Origin: Rhizobium binae
Lineage (GTDB): Bacteria > Pseudomonadota > Alphaproteobacteria > Rhizobiales > Rhizobiaceae
DNA length: 64,000 nucleotides
Direction of reading: 5' to 3'
Assembly: GCF_017357225.1 (NCBI RefSeq)
Contig: NZ_CP071604.1
Location: 871,001-935,000, forward strand
Within the stretch, counting starts at the first letter, position 1. Each line of letters starts with the position of its first letter. The position numbers and the translations under genes are program-made. Positions 19,659 through 28,695 of the stretch are shown here, one piece after another. The notes under the pieces were generated by a model. The model ran no database searches, was not told the DNA's origin, and saw only the letters and a list, made by a program, of their open reading frames with translations.

Positions 19659-20854
19659 TCGATCTGATGCCGACGAGCGAGGAACAGGCGGCGGCGATCG
19701 TCCGCGCCCATGCGGAGATGAACCGGCCGCTGGCGATCTGCGGCGGCGATACGCGCTCGGGTTTCGGCAATGCCGTTGCAGCCGAAGACCGGCTGCGATC
19801 GACCAGGCTTTCCGGCATCATCGCCTACAATCCCGGCGAGATGGTCATGACAGCCCGTTCGGGTACGCCTCTTGCCGAGGTCGAGGCGGCGCTGTCCGAA
19901 AATGGCCAGATGCTTGCCTTCGAGCCGATGGATCATCGCCCCGTTATGGCTAGGTCGGGCGAGCCGACCATCGGCGGCGTCTTTGCCGCCAATGTCTCCG
20001 GCCCGCGCCGCCTCGTTGCCGGCGCTGCCCGCGACAGTTTGCTCGGCGTGCGCTTCGTCAACGGCAGCGGCGAGATCATCAAGGCCGGCGGCCGGGTGAT
20101 GAAGAATGTCACCGGCCTCGATCTCGTCAAGCTGATCGCCGGTTCGCACGGCACGCTGGGTTTTCTGACCGAAGTCACCTTCCGCGTGCCGCCGCGCCCG
20201 AAGACGGAACGGACCGTGGTTCTATCAGGCCTCAACGATGCCGAAGCGGCCAGCGCCATGGCGACGGCGATGGCGCTGCCGGTCGAAGTTTCGGGTGCGG
20301 CCCATCTGCCTTTGACGGTGACGTGGAAATTCCTCGCCGGCAAATTGCCCGAGGGCGAGGCGACTGTTTTGCGCATCGAGGGCTTGGCTGGCTCTGTCGA
20401 TGTGCGCGTCGAAAAGCTTGCGGCGGCAATGTCTGCCTTCGCCGCGGTCACGCAGCTGGATGAGAGGGAAGGCCGGAGGCTTTGGCGGGAAATCCGCGAT
20501 GTGCTGCCCTATGCCGACGGCACGGGGCGGCCGGTCTGGCGCGTCTCGGTCGCCCCCGGCACCGGCCATCAGCTGGTTGCAGCGCTCCGTCTCGAAGCCG
20601 GTGTCGATGCCTTTTATGATTGGCAAGGCGGCCTCGTCTGGATGCGCATGGAAGCGGAGCCTGAGGGCGAACTCATCCGCCGCTTCGTCAAAGGGCTCGG
20701 CGGTGGTCATGCGACGCTGATCCGCGCCTCCATTGCGGCAAGGGCGGCGACCGCCGCCTTTCATCCCGAGTCCGAGGCGGTGGCGATGCTGTCGCGGCGG
20801 GTGAAGGAGAAGTTCGATCCAGCGGGGATATTGAATCCGGGGAAGATGGGGTGA
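19655..20854 (+). CDS. glcE: glycolate oxidase subunit GlcE
   Basis: A 399-residue FAD-binding subunit of glycolate oxidase. It has one PCMH-type FAD domain (about residues 5-175; conserved MVMTARSGTPLAEVEAAL and MKNVTGLDLVKLIAGSHGTL) and a shorter C-terminal half than GlcD, as expected. Translation is coupled to glcD through a 4-bp overlap. A large inverted repeat, not a gene, separates it from glcF. Confidence 0.93.
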   Translation: MIDLMPTSEEQAAAIVRAHAEMNRPLAICGGDTRSGFGNAVAAEDRLRSTRLSGIIAYNPGEMVMTARSGTPLAEVEAALSENGQMLAFEPMDHRPVMARSGEPTIGGVFAANVSGPRRLVAGAARDSLLGVRFVNGSGEIIKAGGRVMKNVTGLDLVKLIAGSHGTLGFLTEVTFRVPPRPKTERTVVLSGLNDAEAASAMATAMALPVEVSGAAHLPLTVTWKFLAGKLPEGEATVLRIEGLAGSVDVRVEKLAAAMSAFAAVTQLDEREGRRLWREIRDVLPYADGTGRPVWRVSVAPGTGHQLVAALRLEAGVDAFYDWQGGLVWMRMEAEPEGELIRRFVKGLGGGHATLIRASIAARAATAAFHPESEAVAMLSRRVKEKFDPAGILNPGKMG

Positions 20855-20880
20855 GAGGTAATATGGCTTTGCGCGCGGAT

Positions 20881-21059
20881 CACCCCCCACTGTCCTGCCG
20901 GACATCTCCCACACAAGGGGGGAGATCGGCAAGAGGTTGGGCCATCGTTCCCTGTCTGGCGCGTCGCAGTCACAGCACGTTTGTTGGTTGGGGAAGCAGT
21001 CAATCCCATCCGATCTCCCCCCTTGTGGGGGAGATGTTCGGCAGGACAGAGAGGGGTGC
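20881..21059. repeat. large palindromic intergenic repeat (RIME1-like) inside the glc operon
   Basis: The 40-bp arms 20890-20929 and 21010-21049 are reverse complements with two mismatches. Similarity continues outward to 20881 and 21059 with two further mismatches. Each arm also folds on itself (ATCTCCC...GGGAGAT). About 80 bp of unrelated sequence lies in between. This two-palindrome architecture is what has been described for rhizobial intergenic mosaic elements; the family name is from memory. Confidence 0.75.
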
Positions 21060-21096
21060 TCCAGGCACAGCGGCCCCGAAGCGGAGGTCCCGCTAG

Positions 21097-22407
21097 ATGC
21101 AAACCAACTTCACCCCAGCCCAGCTCGCCGACCCCGAAGTCGCCGAATCCGAAAAAATCCTGCGCAAATGCGTCCATTGCGGCTTCTGCACCGCTACTTG
21201 TCCGACCTATGTGACGCTCGGCAACGAGCTCGATAGCCCCCGCGGCCGCATCTATCTGATCAAGGACATGTTGGAAAACGGCCGGCCTGCCGATGCCGAG
21301 GTCGTCACCCATATCGACCGCTGTCTCTCCTGCCTTGCCTGCGTCACCACCTGTCCGTCCGGTGTCGACTACATGCATCTGGTCGATCACGCCCGCGCCC
21401 ACATCGAAAAGACCTACAAGCGTCCCTTCATGAACAGGCTGACGCGCAGTCTCCTGGCCGCCGTCCTGCCCTATCCCGGCCGGTTTCGTCTGGCGCTTCA
21501 TCTCGCCCGCCTTGGCCGCCCCTTCGCCGGCCTGATGCGCGGGGCGGCGCTCAAACCCTTTGCCGCCATGCTGGCGCTTGCACCACGGCGCCTGCCGGCC
21601 GCCTCGGATCTTGCAAAGCCCGGCACCTACCGGTCCGAGACGGAGCGGCGCGGCCGGGTGGCGATCCTCTCGGGCTGCGCCCAGCCTGTGCTTGATCCCG
21701 GCATCAACGCGGCGGCGATCCGGCTCCTGACTCGGCTCGGCATCGAGGTCGTGGCGCCGGAGGGCGAGGTCTGCTGCGGCTCGCTCGTCCATCACATGGG
21801 CCGCGCCGAACAGGCGCTTCAAAGCGCCCGCGCCAATGTCGATGTCTGGACGCGTGAGATCGAAGGCCAGGGCCTCGACGCGATCATCATCACTGCTTCG
21901 GGTTGCGGCACGACGATCAAGGATTACGGCCACATGCTGCGCCTCGACCCCGCCTATGCCGCAAAGGCGGCCAGGGTCTCGGCGCTGGCAAAGGACATCA
22001 CCGAATATCTGGCGACCCTCGAATTGCCGGCCCATATGCCGAGGGGCATTACGGTCGCCTATCATTCCGCCTGCTCGATGCAGCACGGCCAGCGCATCAC
22101 GCTTGCGCCGAAATCATTGCTGAAAGCGGCAGGCTTTACGGTGCGCGATCCGGCCGAAGGCCATCTCTGCTGCGGCTCGGCGGGCACCTACAACATTATG
22201 CAGTCGGAGATCTCGGCGGCGCTGAAGGCACGCAAGGTCAGGAATATCGAAGCGACCAAGGCCGACGTCATCGCCACCGGCAATATCGGCTGCATCACCC
22301 AGATCGCCACTGGCACCGCTATTCCGATCCTGCACACGGTCGAGCTGCTCGATTGGGCCTATGGCGGCGCTGTGCCGGAAAAATTAACAGGTTTGCCGTT
22401 AGGCTGA
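21097..22407 (+). CDS. glcF: glycolate oxidase iron-sulfur subunit GlcF
   Basis: A 436-residue protein with two 4Fe-4S ferredoxin motifs, CVHCGFCTATCP (about residue 24) and CLSCLACVTTCP (about residue 75), and two C-terminal CCG domains (GEVCCGSLVHHMG, GHLCCGSAGTYNI). It passes electrons from the flavin subunits to the respiratory quinone pool. A GGAGG box lies 9 bp upstream of the ATG, which would allow independent translation in spite of the 242-bp gap from glcE. Confidence 0.95.
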   Translation: MQTNFTPAQLADPEVAESEKILRKCVHCGFCTATCPTYVTLGNELDSPRGRIYLIKDMLENGRPADAEVVTHIDRCLSCLACVTTCPSGVDYMHLVDHARAHIEKTYKRPFMNRLTRSLLAAVLPYPGRFRLALHLARLGRPFAGLMRGAALKPFAAMLALAPRRLPAASDLAKPGTYRSETERRGRVAILSGCAQPVLDPGINAAAIRLLTRLGIEVVAPEGEVCCGSLVHHMGRAEQALQSARANVDVWTREIEGQGLDAIIITASGCGTTIKDYGHMLRLDPAYAAKAARVSALAKDITEYLATLELPAHMPRGITVAYHSACSMQHGQRITLAPKSLLKAAGFTVRDPAEGHLCCGSAGTYNIMQSEISAALKARKVRNIEATKADVIATGNIGCITQIATGTAIPILHTVELLDWAYGGAVPEKLTGLPLG

Positions 22408-22453
22408 AGAGAGTGCAGCAGGCCCATTCGGGCCGCTCCTGGGAGATTGGGCG

Positions 22454-22891
22454 ATGTGGCGGGGAATGATTGTACTTGCGGGACTGCTCGCGGCAGGCGC
22501 GGCCCATGCCGACAGCCGCTTATTCTGTTCCGCCGATGACGCACAGGCGCGGTTTACTCTCGAAAGCGGTTTCGCAAGCCATGCCGGCCACAGGCTCAAC
22601 CATTTCCGCGGCGCGCTGATTGTCAAGGATCCCGCGCAAGCGCCGGCTTTTGGAAAACGTGTCTTTGAATCGCAGCATCTGAGCAACCACTGGGCGCGCG
22701 ATGGCGAACTGCTTCTGGAAGTGTTCGACGAGGGCGGTGACGACACCGAAGGGGCAACGCTGGATCTGGTGGTGGTCGCCGGCGTGCGCGGCAAGCCGTC
22801 GGCAAATTTCAGCGGCACCTATTCCCTGACGATCGAGGGCGGCAGCAAACCTTATGCTGCCGAGGGCAAGGTCAGCTGCGGCACCAAATAG
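22454..22891 (+). CDS. hypothetical secreted protein
   Basis: A 145-residue protein with a signal peptide (hydrophobic residues 5-17, cleavage likely after AHA at about residue 19) and a small beta-rich body with two Cys residues, near residues 25 and 142, that could form a disulphide. No family recognised. It follows glcF by 46 bp on the same strand and may be read through, although nothing ties it to glycolate metabolism. Confidence 0.65.
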   Translation: MWRGMIVLAGLLAAGAAHADSRLFCSADDAQARFTLESGFASHAGHRLNHFRGALIVKDPAQAPAFGKRVFESQHLSNHWARDGELLLEVFDEGGDDTEGATLDLVVVAGVRGKPSANFSGTYSLTIEGGSKPYAAEGKVSCGTK

Positions 22892-22914
22892 CGCCGCAGC
22901 CGAAATTCAATTCA

Positions 22915-23589
22915 TTACCAGTGGAACGAGACGCCGACGTTGACGGCGTTGGTGAAGATGTTGGTCTTCAGGTCGACGCCGCTGTCGATCGGAACGTCGA
23001 CGCGCGAATAGGTGCCCTTGTATTCGACAAAGGTCGACCAGCGGTCGGTCACCTTGAAATCGACGCCGGCCTGGGCCTGCAGCGTCACGCCGCCGAATTC
23101 GTAGGCCCAGGTCTTACCCTCGGGGCGAATCACCTCGACATGCGGAATGTTCACGCCGATGCCGGCGCCGAGATAAGGCGTCCAGCGGCGGCTCGGATCC
23201 TGGAAGCGGTAGAGCCCGTTCACCGTCAGCAGGTTCAGACCGTCGGTGAATTCGAAATGCGACCAGCCGGTCTTGGCGAGTGTGTCGTCGTCGGCATAGA
23301 CCTTGTCGTGGGTGTAATCGAGCGAGATACCCCAGTTCGGCTTGTTGAAATTCTCCAGCCACCAGGTGACGCGGCCGCCGTAATAGGGCGGCGCGCCGAA
23401 GGACTTGCCTTCCCAGCCGGCGGTGAAATGCGTGCCGTCGGAAAGATCGACGCCGCTGTGCGGCGCGGTTTGGTAACCGCCGTAAATGGAGAACTGCAGA
23501 TCTTCCGCCGAGGCGGATGCTGCCGAACAGAATGTGAAAAACGCGATGCCCGCAAGCAGGGAAGCGGAAGAACGCAGCGCATATGTCAT
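22915..23589 (-). CDS. lpxQ: outer-membrane beta-barrel protein, probable lipid A oxidase LpxQ
   Basis: A 224-residue protein with a signal peptide (about residues 1-27, cleavage near SASA|EDLQ), then alternating strands rich in aromatic residues, GGY/YTH turns and a C-terminal Phe-His-Trp, the ending expected of a BAM-inserted barrel. The strand LTVNGLYRFQDPSRRWTPYL followed by GAGIGVN resembles 8-12 stranded OmpW/LpxQ-type barrels. R. leguminosarum and R. etli LpxQ, which oxidises the proximal glucosamine of lipid A to 2-aminogluconate, is about this length as I recall. The specific name rests on that memory; 'outer-membrane beta-barrel' is the safe call. A terminator separates it from the L,D-transpeptidase upstream. 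Confidence 0.6.
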   Translation of the reverse strand: MTYALRSSASLLAGIAFFTFCSAASASAEDLQFSIYGGYQTAPHSGVDLSDGTHFTAGWEGKSFGAPPYYGGRVTWWLENFNKPNWGISLDYTHDKVYADDDTLAKTGWSHFEFTDGLNLLTVNGLYRFQDPSRRWTPYLGAGIGVNIPHVEVIRPEGKTWAYEFGGVTLQAQAGVDFKVTDRWSTFVEYKGTYSRVDVPIDSGVDLKTNIFTNAVNVGVSFHW

Positions 23590-23664
23590 TGAATAGCCCC
23601 GATATTGCAAATATGTCCACTCCTAGGCACGTCTGCCAGCTTTCCGCCGCAAAGTCCAAGAGAA

Positions 23665-23692
23665 ATAAAAGGCGCCTCTAAAAAGCGCCCTC
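23665..23692 (-). terminator. rho-independent terminator of the first L,D-transpeptidase gene
   Basis: Read on the minus strand, GGGCGC (23690-23685) pairs with GCGCC (23675-23671) over a T-rich loop, and the stem is followed by TTTTATTT. It lies about 20 bp after the stop of the gene at 23712. Confidence 0.65.
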
Positions 23693-23711
23693 GTTTTTTG
23701 ACAAGTGTTGC

Positions 23712-24398
23712 TCAGCCGCCGAACATGGTGCGCAACACGTCGATGCCCCTGTCCTCGAAAGCCACCTTGCCCTGCTTGTTGCCGGGGCCGATGACGATCA
23801 CCTTGGTGCCGACAGGCGCGCGATCGTAAAGATGCATCACGTCCTCGTTCATCATGCGGATGCAGCCGGAAGACATATTGAGGCCGATCGTCCAGGGCTG
23901 GTTGGTGCCGTGGATGCGGAAGATGGTGTCGCGGCCACCCTGGTAGAGATACATGGCGCGGGCGCCGAGCGGATTGTCCTCGCCGCCTTCCTGGTAAGCA
24001 GGGATGATGTGACCCTTGGCGGCTTCGCGGCGGCGCATTTCGGCCGGCGGCGTCCATGCCGGCCATTCGGCCTTGCGGCCGATCTTGACGATGCCCGACC
24101 AGCCGAAGCCGTCGCGGCCGACACCGATGCCGTAGCGGGTCGCGCGGTTGTTGCCTTCGACGAGATAGAGATATTTGTTGTTGGTATCGATGATGACGGT
24201 GCCGGCCGCTTCCGTCGTCACCAGACGGACTTTCTTGCGCTTGAACTGCGGCTTCACGTATTTCGGCATCTGCGCCACCCGCACGATCTGAGCCGGGCGC
24301 TGCGTGTTGTCGGAGCCGGCCGGCGCTGCAAAGGCGGATGCAGACATCAAGGACAGAACAAGTCCGGCCGCGGCCAGACCTGGCATCAATTTGATCAT
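23712..24398 (-). CDS. L,D-transpeptidase (YkuD family)
   Basis: A 228-residue exported protein: signal peptide to about residue 24 (ASAFA|AP), a basic linker (KPQFKRKKVRL), then a YkuD domain. The catalytic motif HGTNQPW...SSGCIRM, with His and Cys of the active site, is at about residues 165-185. Such enzymes form 3-3 peptidoglycan cross-links or attach proteins to the wall in the periplasm; rhizobial peptidoglycan is rich in 3-3 links. A GAGGGGAA box precedes the ATG. It is a paralogue of the next gene on the same strand, 135 bp away. Confidence 0.93.
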   Translation of the reverse strand: MIKLMPGLAAAGLVLSLMSASAFAAPAGSDNTQRPAQIVRVAQMPKYVKPQFKRKKVRLVTTEAAGTVIIDTNNKYLYLVEGNNRATRYGIGVGRDGFGWSGIVKIGRKAEWPAWTPPAEMRRREAAKGHIIPAYQEGGEDNPLGARAMYLYQGGRDTIFRIHGTNQPWTIGLNMSSGCIRMMNEDVMHLYDRAPVGTKVIVIGPGNKQGKVAFEDRGIDVLRTMFGG

Positions 24399-24533
24399 GG
24401 TCGATTCCCCTCAAGCAAATTTGCCCGAAGCTACATGAACTTCTGCCCGATTCAAGATCGACTCGGCCGGATAAGGCAACTTCAGCCAAGGAAGCCGCCT
24501 GTTCTTGCGGCTTACAAGATCTTGCATGTGCCG

Positions 24534-25283
24534 TTACATGACGATGACGCGGGTTCCGACGCTGACGCGGTCATAGAGGTCAACGACGTCTTCGTTGCGC
24601 AGCCGGATGCAGCCGGAGGAAACGGCGCTGCCGATCGACCACGGCGCGTTGGTGCCATGGATGCGGTAAAGCGTCGAGCCGAGATACATGGCGCGGGCGC
24701 CGAGCGGGTTTTCCGGGCCGCCATCCATGCGCGCCGGCAGGTAATGACCCTTTGCGGCTTCGCGGCTGATCATTTCCGAAGGCGGCGTCCAGTCCGGCCA
24801 TTCCTGCTTGCGGGTGATCTTGTGGACGCCGGCCCATTCGAAGCCGGGCTTGCCGACGCCGACACCGTAACGGCGCGCCTTGCCGCCGTCCATCACCAGG
24901 TAGAGAAAGCGGTTGTTGGTATCGATGACGATCGTGCCGGGCTTTTCCCGGGTGTCGTAGTCAACCATCTGCGGCAGGAATTGCGGCTCGATCGGATGGC
25001 GGATCGAAGGGATGCCGGGATTGATCGCCGAGACGGTCTGTGGCGCCGGCTGCGGCGCCTGGCGAATGACGCGGCGCTGGAAAAGCCCGCGCTGCTGCGG
25101 CTGGACGACCGGACGCTGATAGACTACGGGACGAACCGTGCCGCCGCCGAGCTGGTTGATCCAGGGCGCCGTCAGATCAGGGCTGAGCACGACAGGCGGG
25201 CGGGTGGCATAACGGTCGTCGGCTCGGGCGGCCGTCGAGAAAGCCCCGAAGAGGGCTGCGGCAAGAACAAGCTGTTTCATCAT
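24534..25283 (-). CDS. L,D-transpeptidase (YkuD family), paralogue of the neighbouring gene
   Basis: A 249-residue exported protein with a signal peptide (cleavage after TAARA at about residue 21), a Pro/Gln/Arg-rich linker of about 80 residues and a C-terminal YkuD domain whose motif HGTNAPW...SSGCIRL holds the catalytic His and Cys. The domain shares long stretches with the downstream copy (IDTNN+YLYLV, GVG+GF+W+G, EWP+WTPP+EM, NPLGARAMYL), showing tandem duplication with diverged N-terminal linkers. It is divergent from tag. Confidence 0.93.
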   Translation of the reverse strand: MMKQLVLAAALFGAFSTAARADDRYATRPPVVLSPDLTAPWINQLGGGTVRPVVYQRPVVQPQQRGLFQRRVIRQAPQPAPQTVSAINPGIPSIRHPIEPQFLPQMVDYDTREKPGTIVIDTNNRFLYLVMDGGKARRYGVGVGKPGFEWAGVHKITRKQEWPDWTPPSEMISREAAKGHYLPARMDGGPENPLGARAMYLGSTLYRIHGTNAPWSIGSAVSSGCIRLRNEDVVDLYDRVSVGTRVIVM

Positions 25284-25511
25284 CGGACGGACTCTCTACA
25301 AATGGCCGAAAATGGTTTGGCGGGACTGGTCCGCCCGCAAAGACGCTGCCACCTGATCCGCCAGCGAATGGTAAAGATCGATTCCTGAAAAGCCGACCGA
25401 TCGGATAAACTTTTCGTCAGGGTTACCGTTCGGTTTGGAAAGACGGTTTGCAAATGGTAAAGCCGGAATCACGACCGGAAAACGAAACGGCCCCCAGCAG
25501 AATGAAGGATC

Positions 25512-26141
25512 ATGAGCGCGACTGGCATCATTATCGGCGAGGACGGCAGGAGCCGCTGCCACTGGCACGCCAATCTGCCCGATTATCTCAAATATCATGA
25601 CGAGGAATGGGGCCGCCCTGTTACCAATGACATCCGCCTCTTCGAGAAGATCTGTCTCGAAGGCTTCCAGTCCGGCCTTTCCTGGCTGACCATCCTGCGC
25701 AAGCGGGAGAATTTCCGCGCCGCCTTTGCCGGGTTCGATTTCGACAAGGTCGCTCTCTTCGGCGAGGCGGATGTCGATCGCTGCCTTGGCGATGCCGGCA
25801 TCATCCGCCATCGCGGCAAGATCGTCTCGACCATCAACAATGCCAGGCGCGCCATCGCGCTGCGGGACGAATTCGGCTCTCTCGCCCATTATTTCTGGGG
25901 TTACGAACCCGGCCACAACGAGCGGCCGGCCGTGGTCGACCGTGACCATATCGTCGCCAATCCGACAACGCCTACTTCTGTGGCCATTTCAAAGGATCTG
26001 AAGAAACGCGGCTGGACCTTTGTCGGTCCGACCACAGTTTATGCTTTCATGCAGGCGATGGGCCTCGTCAACGATCATCTGGAGGGCTGCTTCTGCCGGC
26101 CCGATGTGGAGGCGATGCGCGCCGCTCTGGCTCGGCCATGA
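25512..26141 (+). CDS. tag: DNA-3-methyladenine glycosylase I
   Basis: A 209-residue base-excision repair enzyme that removes 3-methyladenine from alkylated DNA. Signatures of the Tag family: RCHWHANLPDYLKYHDEEWG near the N-terminus (zinc-snap Cys/His plus substrate-contact Glu-Trp), FEKICLEGFQSGLSWLTIL around residue 43, and the C-terminal GLVNDHLEGCFC, which closes the zinc site. GAAGGA lies 7 bp before the ATG. The stop overlaps the next start by 4 bp. Confidence 0.96.
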   Translation: MSATGIIIGEDGRSRCHWHANLPDYLKYHDEEWGRPVTNDIRLFEKICLEGFQSGLSWLTILRKRENFRAAFAGFDFDKVALFGEADVDRCLGDAGIIRHRGKIVSTINNARRAIALRDEFGSLAHYFWGYEPGHNERPAVVDRDHIVANPTTPTSVAISKDLKKRGWTFVGPTTVYAFMQAMGLVNDHLEGCFCRPDVEAMRAALARP

Positions 26142-26644
26142 AAGGTCTGTCCGTGAAAACATCGATTGCTGCCCTTGCCCTGTTTTTGCTGCCGATCTCA
26201 GCCATGGCGCAGACGCCGCAGCTCGATCCCGGCGAGAAGCTGGAGAAGCTTCAATTCCCCGCCGTCACCATGCAGCTCAAGGGTTGGACGAAATTCGGCA
26301 ACAGCCATGTCTACACGCTGCCGGTGCGCGCCGGCCAGCACATCAAGATCAGCTTTGCCACCAAGAGCAAGTTCGCCTTCCTGGCGATCTTCGACCTGTC
26401 GAAGCCCGATGATGAAGCCTTCTTCGGGACCGACGAGGACGGCACGAATTTTCAGACGACGGCGAAGGAAAACACCACCTGGCTGCTGCGTCCCTATTAT
26501 TCCAAGGTCTCACCGCGCCGCGGCCTCGGCGCGCCCTTCAGCATCCTGATCGAACCGCTGGCGGCCGCCCCGCCGCAGCCGCAACAGCCGGCCGAGCCGG
26601 AGCAGCCGTCGCTGTTTCCGAAGGCGCCGCCCAAGCCGCAATAG
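26138..26644 (+). CDS. hypothetical periplasmic protein
   Basis: A 168-residue protein with a signal peptide (about residues 1-24, ending SAMA|QTP), a central beta-sandwich-like region (residues 40-140) and a Pro/Gln-rich C-terminus of about 25 residues (PPQPQQPAEPEQP). The body is reminiscent of bacterial pre-peptidase C-terminal-type domains (GQHIKISFATKSKFAFLAIF), which is only a resemblance. Its start overlaps the tag stop by 4 bp, so it is probably co-translated; a functional link is not evident. Confidence 0.65.
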   Translation: MKGLSVKTSIAALALFLLPISAMAQTPQLDPGEKLEKLQFPAVTMQLKGWTKFGNSHVYTLPVRAGQHIKISFATKSKFAFLAIFDLSKPDDEAFFGTDEDGTNFQTTAKENTTWLLRPYYSKVSPRRGLGAPFSILIEPLAAAPPQPQQPAEPEQPSLFPKAPPKPQ

Positions 26645-26681
26645 GGCAAGGCCGATCGGCCGGCATCGATCAACCGCCCGT

Positions 26682-27386
26682 TTAGGCCAGCCGGTCGATC
26701 AACTCGCGCAACTCGCCGAGATGGCCGATCTTGCGGAAACGCGGCGCTTCCGTCGGTTCGTCGACATGTTCCAGCACCCAGGTGAGTTCGTGCGGCACGA
26801 AGACGCCGTAGCTGCCCGCCGCAATCGCCGGCACGATATCCGATTTCAGTGAATTGCCGACCATCATCGCCCGCTCCGCTCCGTCACCGACCTTGGCGAA
26901 GATGCGCCGATAGGTGACGGCGGTCTTGTCGGAAACGATCTCGACGGCATCGAAGAAGTCGCCGAGCCCGGACTGGGCAAGCTTGCGCTCCTGGTCGAAG
27001 AGATCGCCCTTGGTGATCATGACAAGCAGATATTTGCCGGCGAGCGCCTCCAGCGTGTCGCGCGCATGCGGCATCGTCTCGACCGGATGGGACAGCAGGT
27101 CACGGCCGGTATCGAGGATCTTGGCGATGACGCTCGAGGGAACCTTGCCCTCGGTGATCTCGATCGCCGTCTCGATCATCGACAGCGTGAAGCCCTTGAT
27201 GCCGAAGCCGTAATGGCGAAGGTTGCGTTTCTCGGCCTCCAGCAGCCGTTCGGAAATCTTCGGTCCGTCGGCGAAATCGGCAAGAAGCTTCGTAAAATGT
27301 GCTTCGGTCAGTCGGTAATATTGTTCGTTCTGCCAAAGCGTATCATCGGCATCGAAGCCGATCGTCGTCAGTGCTCGCGTCGTCAC
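26682..27386 (-). CDS. HAD-family hydrolase (phosphatase)
   Basis: A 234-residue HAD-superfamily protein. Motif I is FDADDTLWQNE (about residue 10; DxD-type nucleophile), motif II is MITKGD, and motif III/IV is the Lys/Asp region SDKTAVTYR...MVGNSLKSDIVPA. The helical cap between motifs I and II is of the C1 type found in phosphoglycolate and sugar-phosphate phosphatases. The substrate is unknown. The start is GTG, in line with the motif close to the N-terminus. It converges on the hypothetical protein gene with a 37-bp gap. Confidence 0.88.
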   Translation of the reverse strand: MTTRALTTIGFDADDTLWQNEQYYRLTEAHFTKLLADFADGPKISERLLEAEKRNLRHYGFGIKGFTLSMIETAIEITEGKVPSSVIAKILDTGRDLLSHPVETMPHARDTLEALAGKYLLVMITKGDLFDQERKLAQSGLGDFFDAVEIVSDKTAVTYRRIFAKVGDGAERAMMVGNSLKSDIVPAIAAGSYGVFVPHELTWVLEHVDEPTEAPRFRKIGHLGELRELIDRLA

Positions 27387-27626
27387 ATGCGCACCCCTTG
27401 AACTATGGCCGGCATTCTATCGCCGGGCTGTGTCGAGACAAGGGCGTCTGCACTGCGGTGGGGCAGGTCGGGGCGTTGAAAAAGCGCCGCCGTCGCCCTA
27501 CATCGAAATGGCCTCACCCTGCAGCCAGCCACGGCTGTGCCTGTCGCGCGCAGGCCAATAATCAAAAAATGAAGTTCTTCCGTTCGCAAGCCCCTCTTGC
27601 GGCAGACACAAAGGATTTTTTCGACC

Positions 27627-28676
27627 ATGCGTTACAATCAACTCGGAAATACGGGACTTTTCGTTTCGGAAATCTGCCTGGGCACGATGACCTTCGGCGA
27701 GGCCCAGCAGGGCAGCATGTGGGGCGCCATCGCCGATGTCGACCAGAAGGCCGCCGACCGGATCGTCGAGCGCTCGCTCGCCGCGGGCGTCAATTTCATC
27801 GACACGGCCGACGTCTATTCATCCGGCGAATCCGAAAGGCTGCTCGGCCAGGCGCTGAAGAACCTCGACGTGCCCCGCAAGGACGTCGTCATCGCCACCA
27901 AGGTCTATGGCGTCATGGGTGACAAGCCGAACGACCGCGGCGCCTCGCGCGGCCACATCATGGATTCCGTCGAGGCGAGCCTTAAGCGGCTGCAGACGGA
28001 TCATATCGACCTCTACCAGATCCACGCGACCGATACGGTCACGCCGATCGAGGAGACGCTGCGTGCCCTCGACGATCTCGTGTCCCGTGGTCTCGTGCGC
28101 TATATCGGCGTCTCCAACTGGCAGGCCTGGCGCATTTCCAAGGCGCTCGGCCTTTCCGAACGCCGCGGCTTTGCCCGCTTCGAGACGGTTCAAGCCTATT
28201 ATTCGATCGCCGGCCGCGATCTAGAGCGCGATATCGTGCCGATGATGCAGGAGGAAAAGCTCGGCCTGATGGTCTGGTCGCCGCTGGCCGGCGGTCTGTT
28301 GTCCGGCAAATATGGTCCCGGCGCGCCCGGCAACGGCGAGGGCCGCCGCGCCAGTTTCGACTTCCCGCCGGTCGACCGGGACAGGGCCTGGGCTTGCGTT
28401 GCCGTCATGCGCGAGATCGCCGAAAAGCATGGCGCCGGGGTCGCCACCGTCGCGCTCGCCTATATTCTCGCCAAGCCGTTTGTCACTTCGGTCATCATCG
28501 GCGCCAAGCGCGTCGATCAACTCGACCAGAATCTCGCCGCCGTCAAGCTGAAGCTCGATGCCGACGACATGACGAGGCTCGACGAGGTGAGCGCCCTTGC
28601 TCCCGAATATCCGGGCTGGATGCTGTCGCGACAAGGCGCCGGTCGCCGCCCAGCCGACTTCGAACCGAAGGACTGA
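27627..28676 (+). CDS. aldo/keto reductase
   Basis: A 349-residue (alpha/beta)8-barrel NADPH-dependent oxidoreductase. The family tetrad is visible: Asp and Tyr in NFIDTADVYSSGESE, Lys in DVVIATKVYG, His in YQIHATD; cofactor contacts fall in the WSPLAGGLLSGKY and IIGAKRVDQLDQN regions. It resembles the AKR12/YghZ-Tas-like group. Substrate unknown. The frame begins 10 codons upstream, but MRYNQLGNTGLFVSE is the conserved family start. A 12-bp stem terminator lies just after the stop. Confidence 0.93.
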   Translation: MRYNQLGNTGLFVSEICLGTMTFGEAQQGSMWGAIADVDQKAADRIVERSLAAGVNFIDTADVYSSGESERLLGQALKNLDVPRKDVVIATKVYGVMGDKPNDRGASRGHIMDSVEASLKRLQTDHIDLYQIHATDTVTPIEETLRALDDLVSRGLVRYIGVSNWQAWRISKALGLSERRGFARFETVQAYYSIAGRDLERDIVPMMQEEKLGLMVWSPLAGGLLSGKYGPGAPGNGEGRRASFDFPPVDRDRAWACVAVMREIAEKHGAGVATVALAYILAKPFVTSVIIGAKRVDQLDQNLAAVKLKLDADDMTRLDEVSALAPEYPGWMLSRQGAGRRPADFEPKD

Positions 28677-28695
28677 TGTCGCCACTCCAAGGTCT

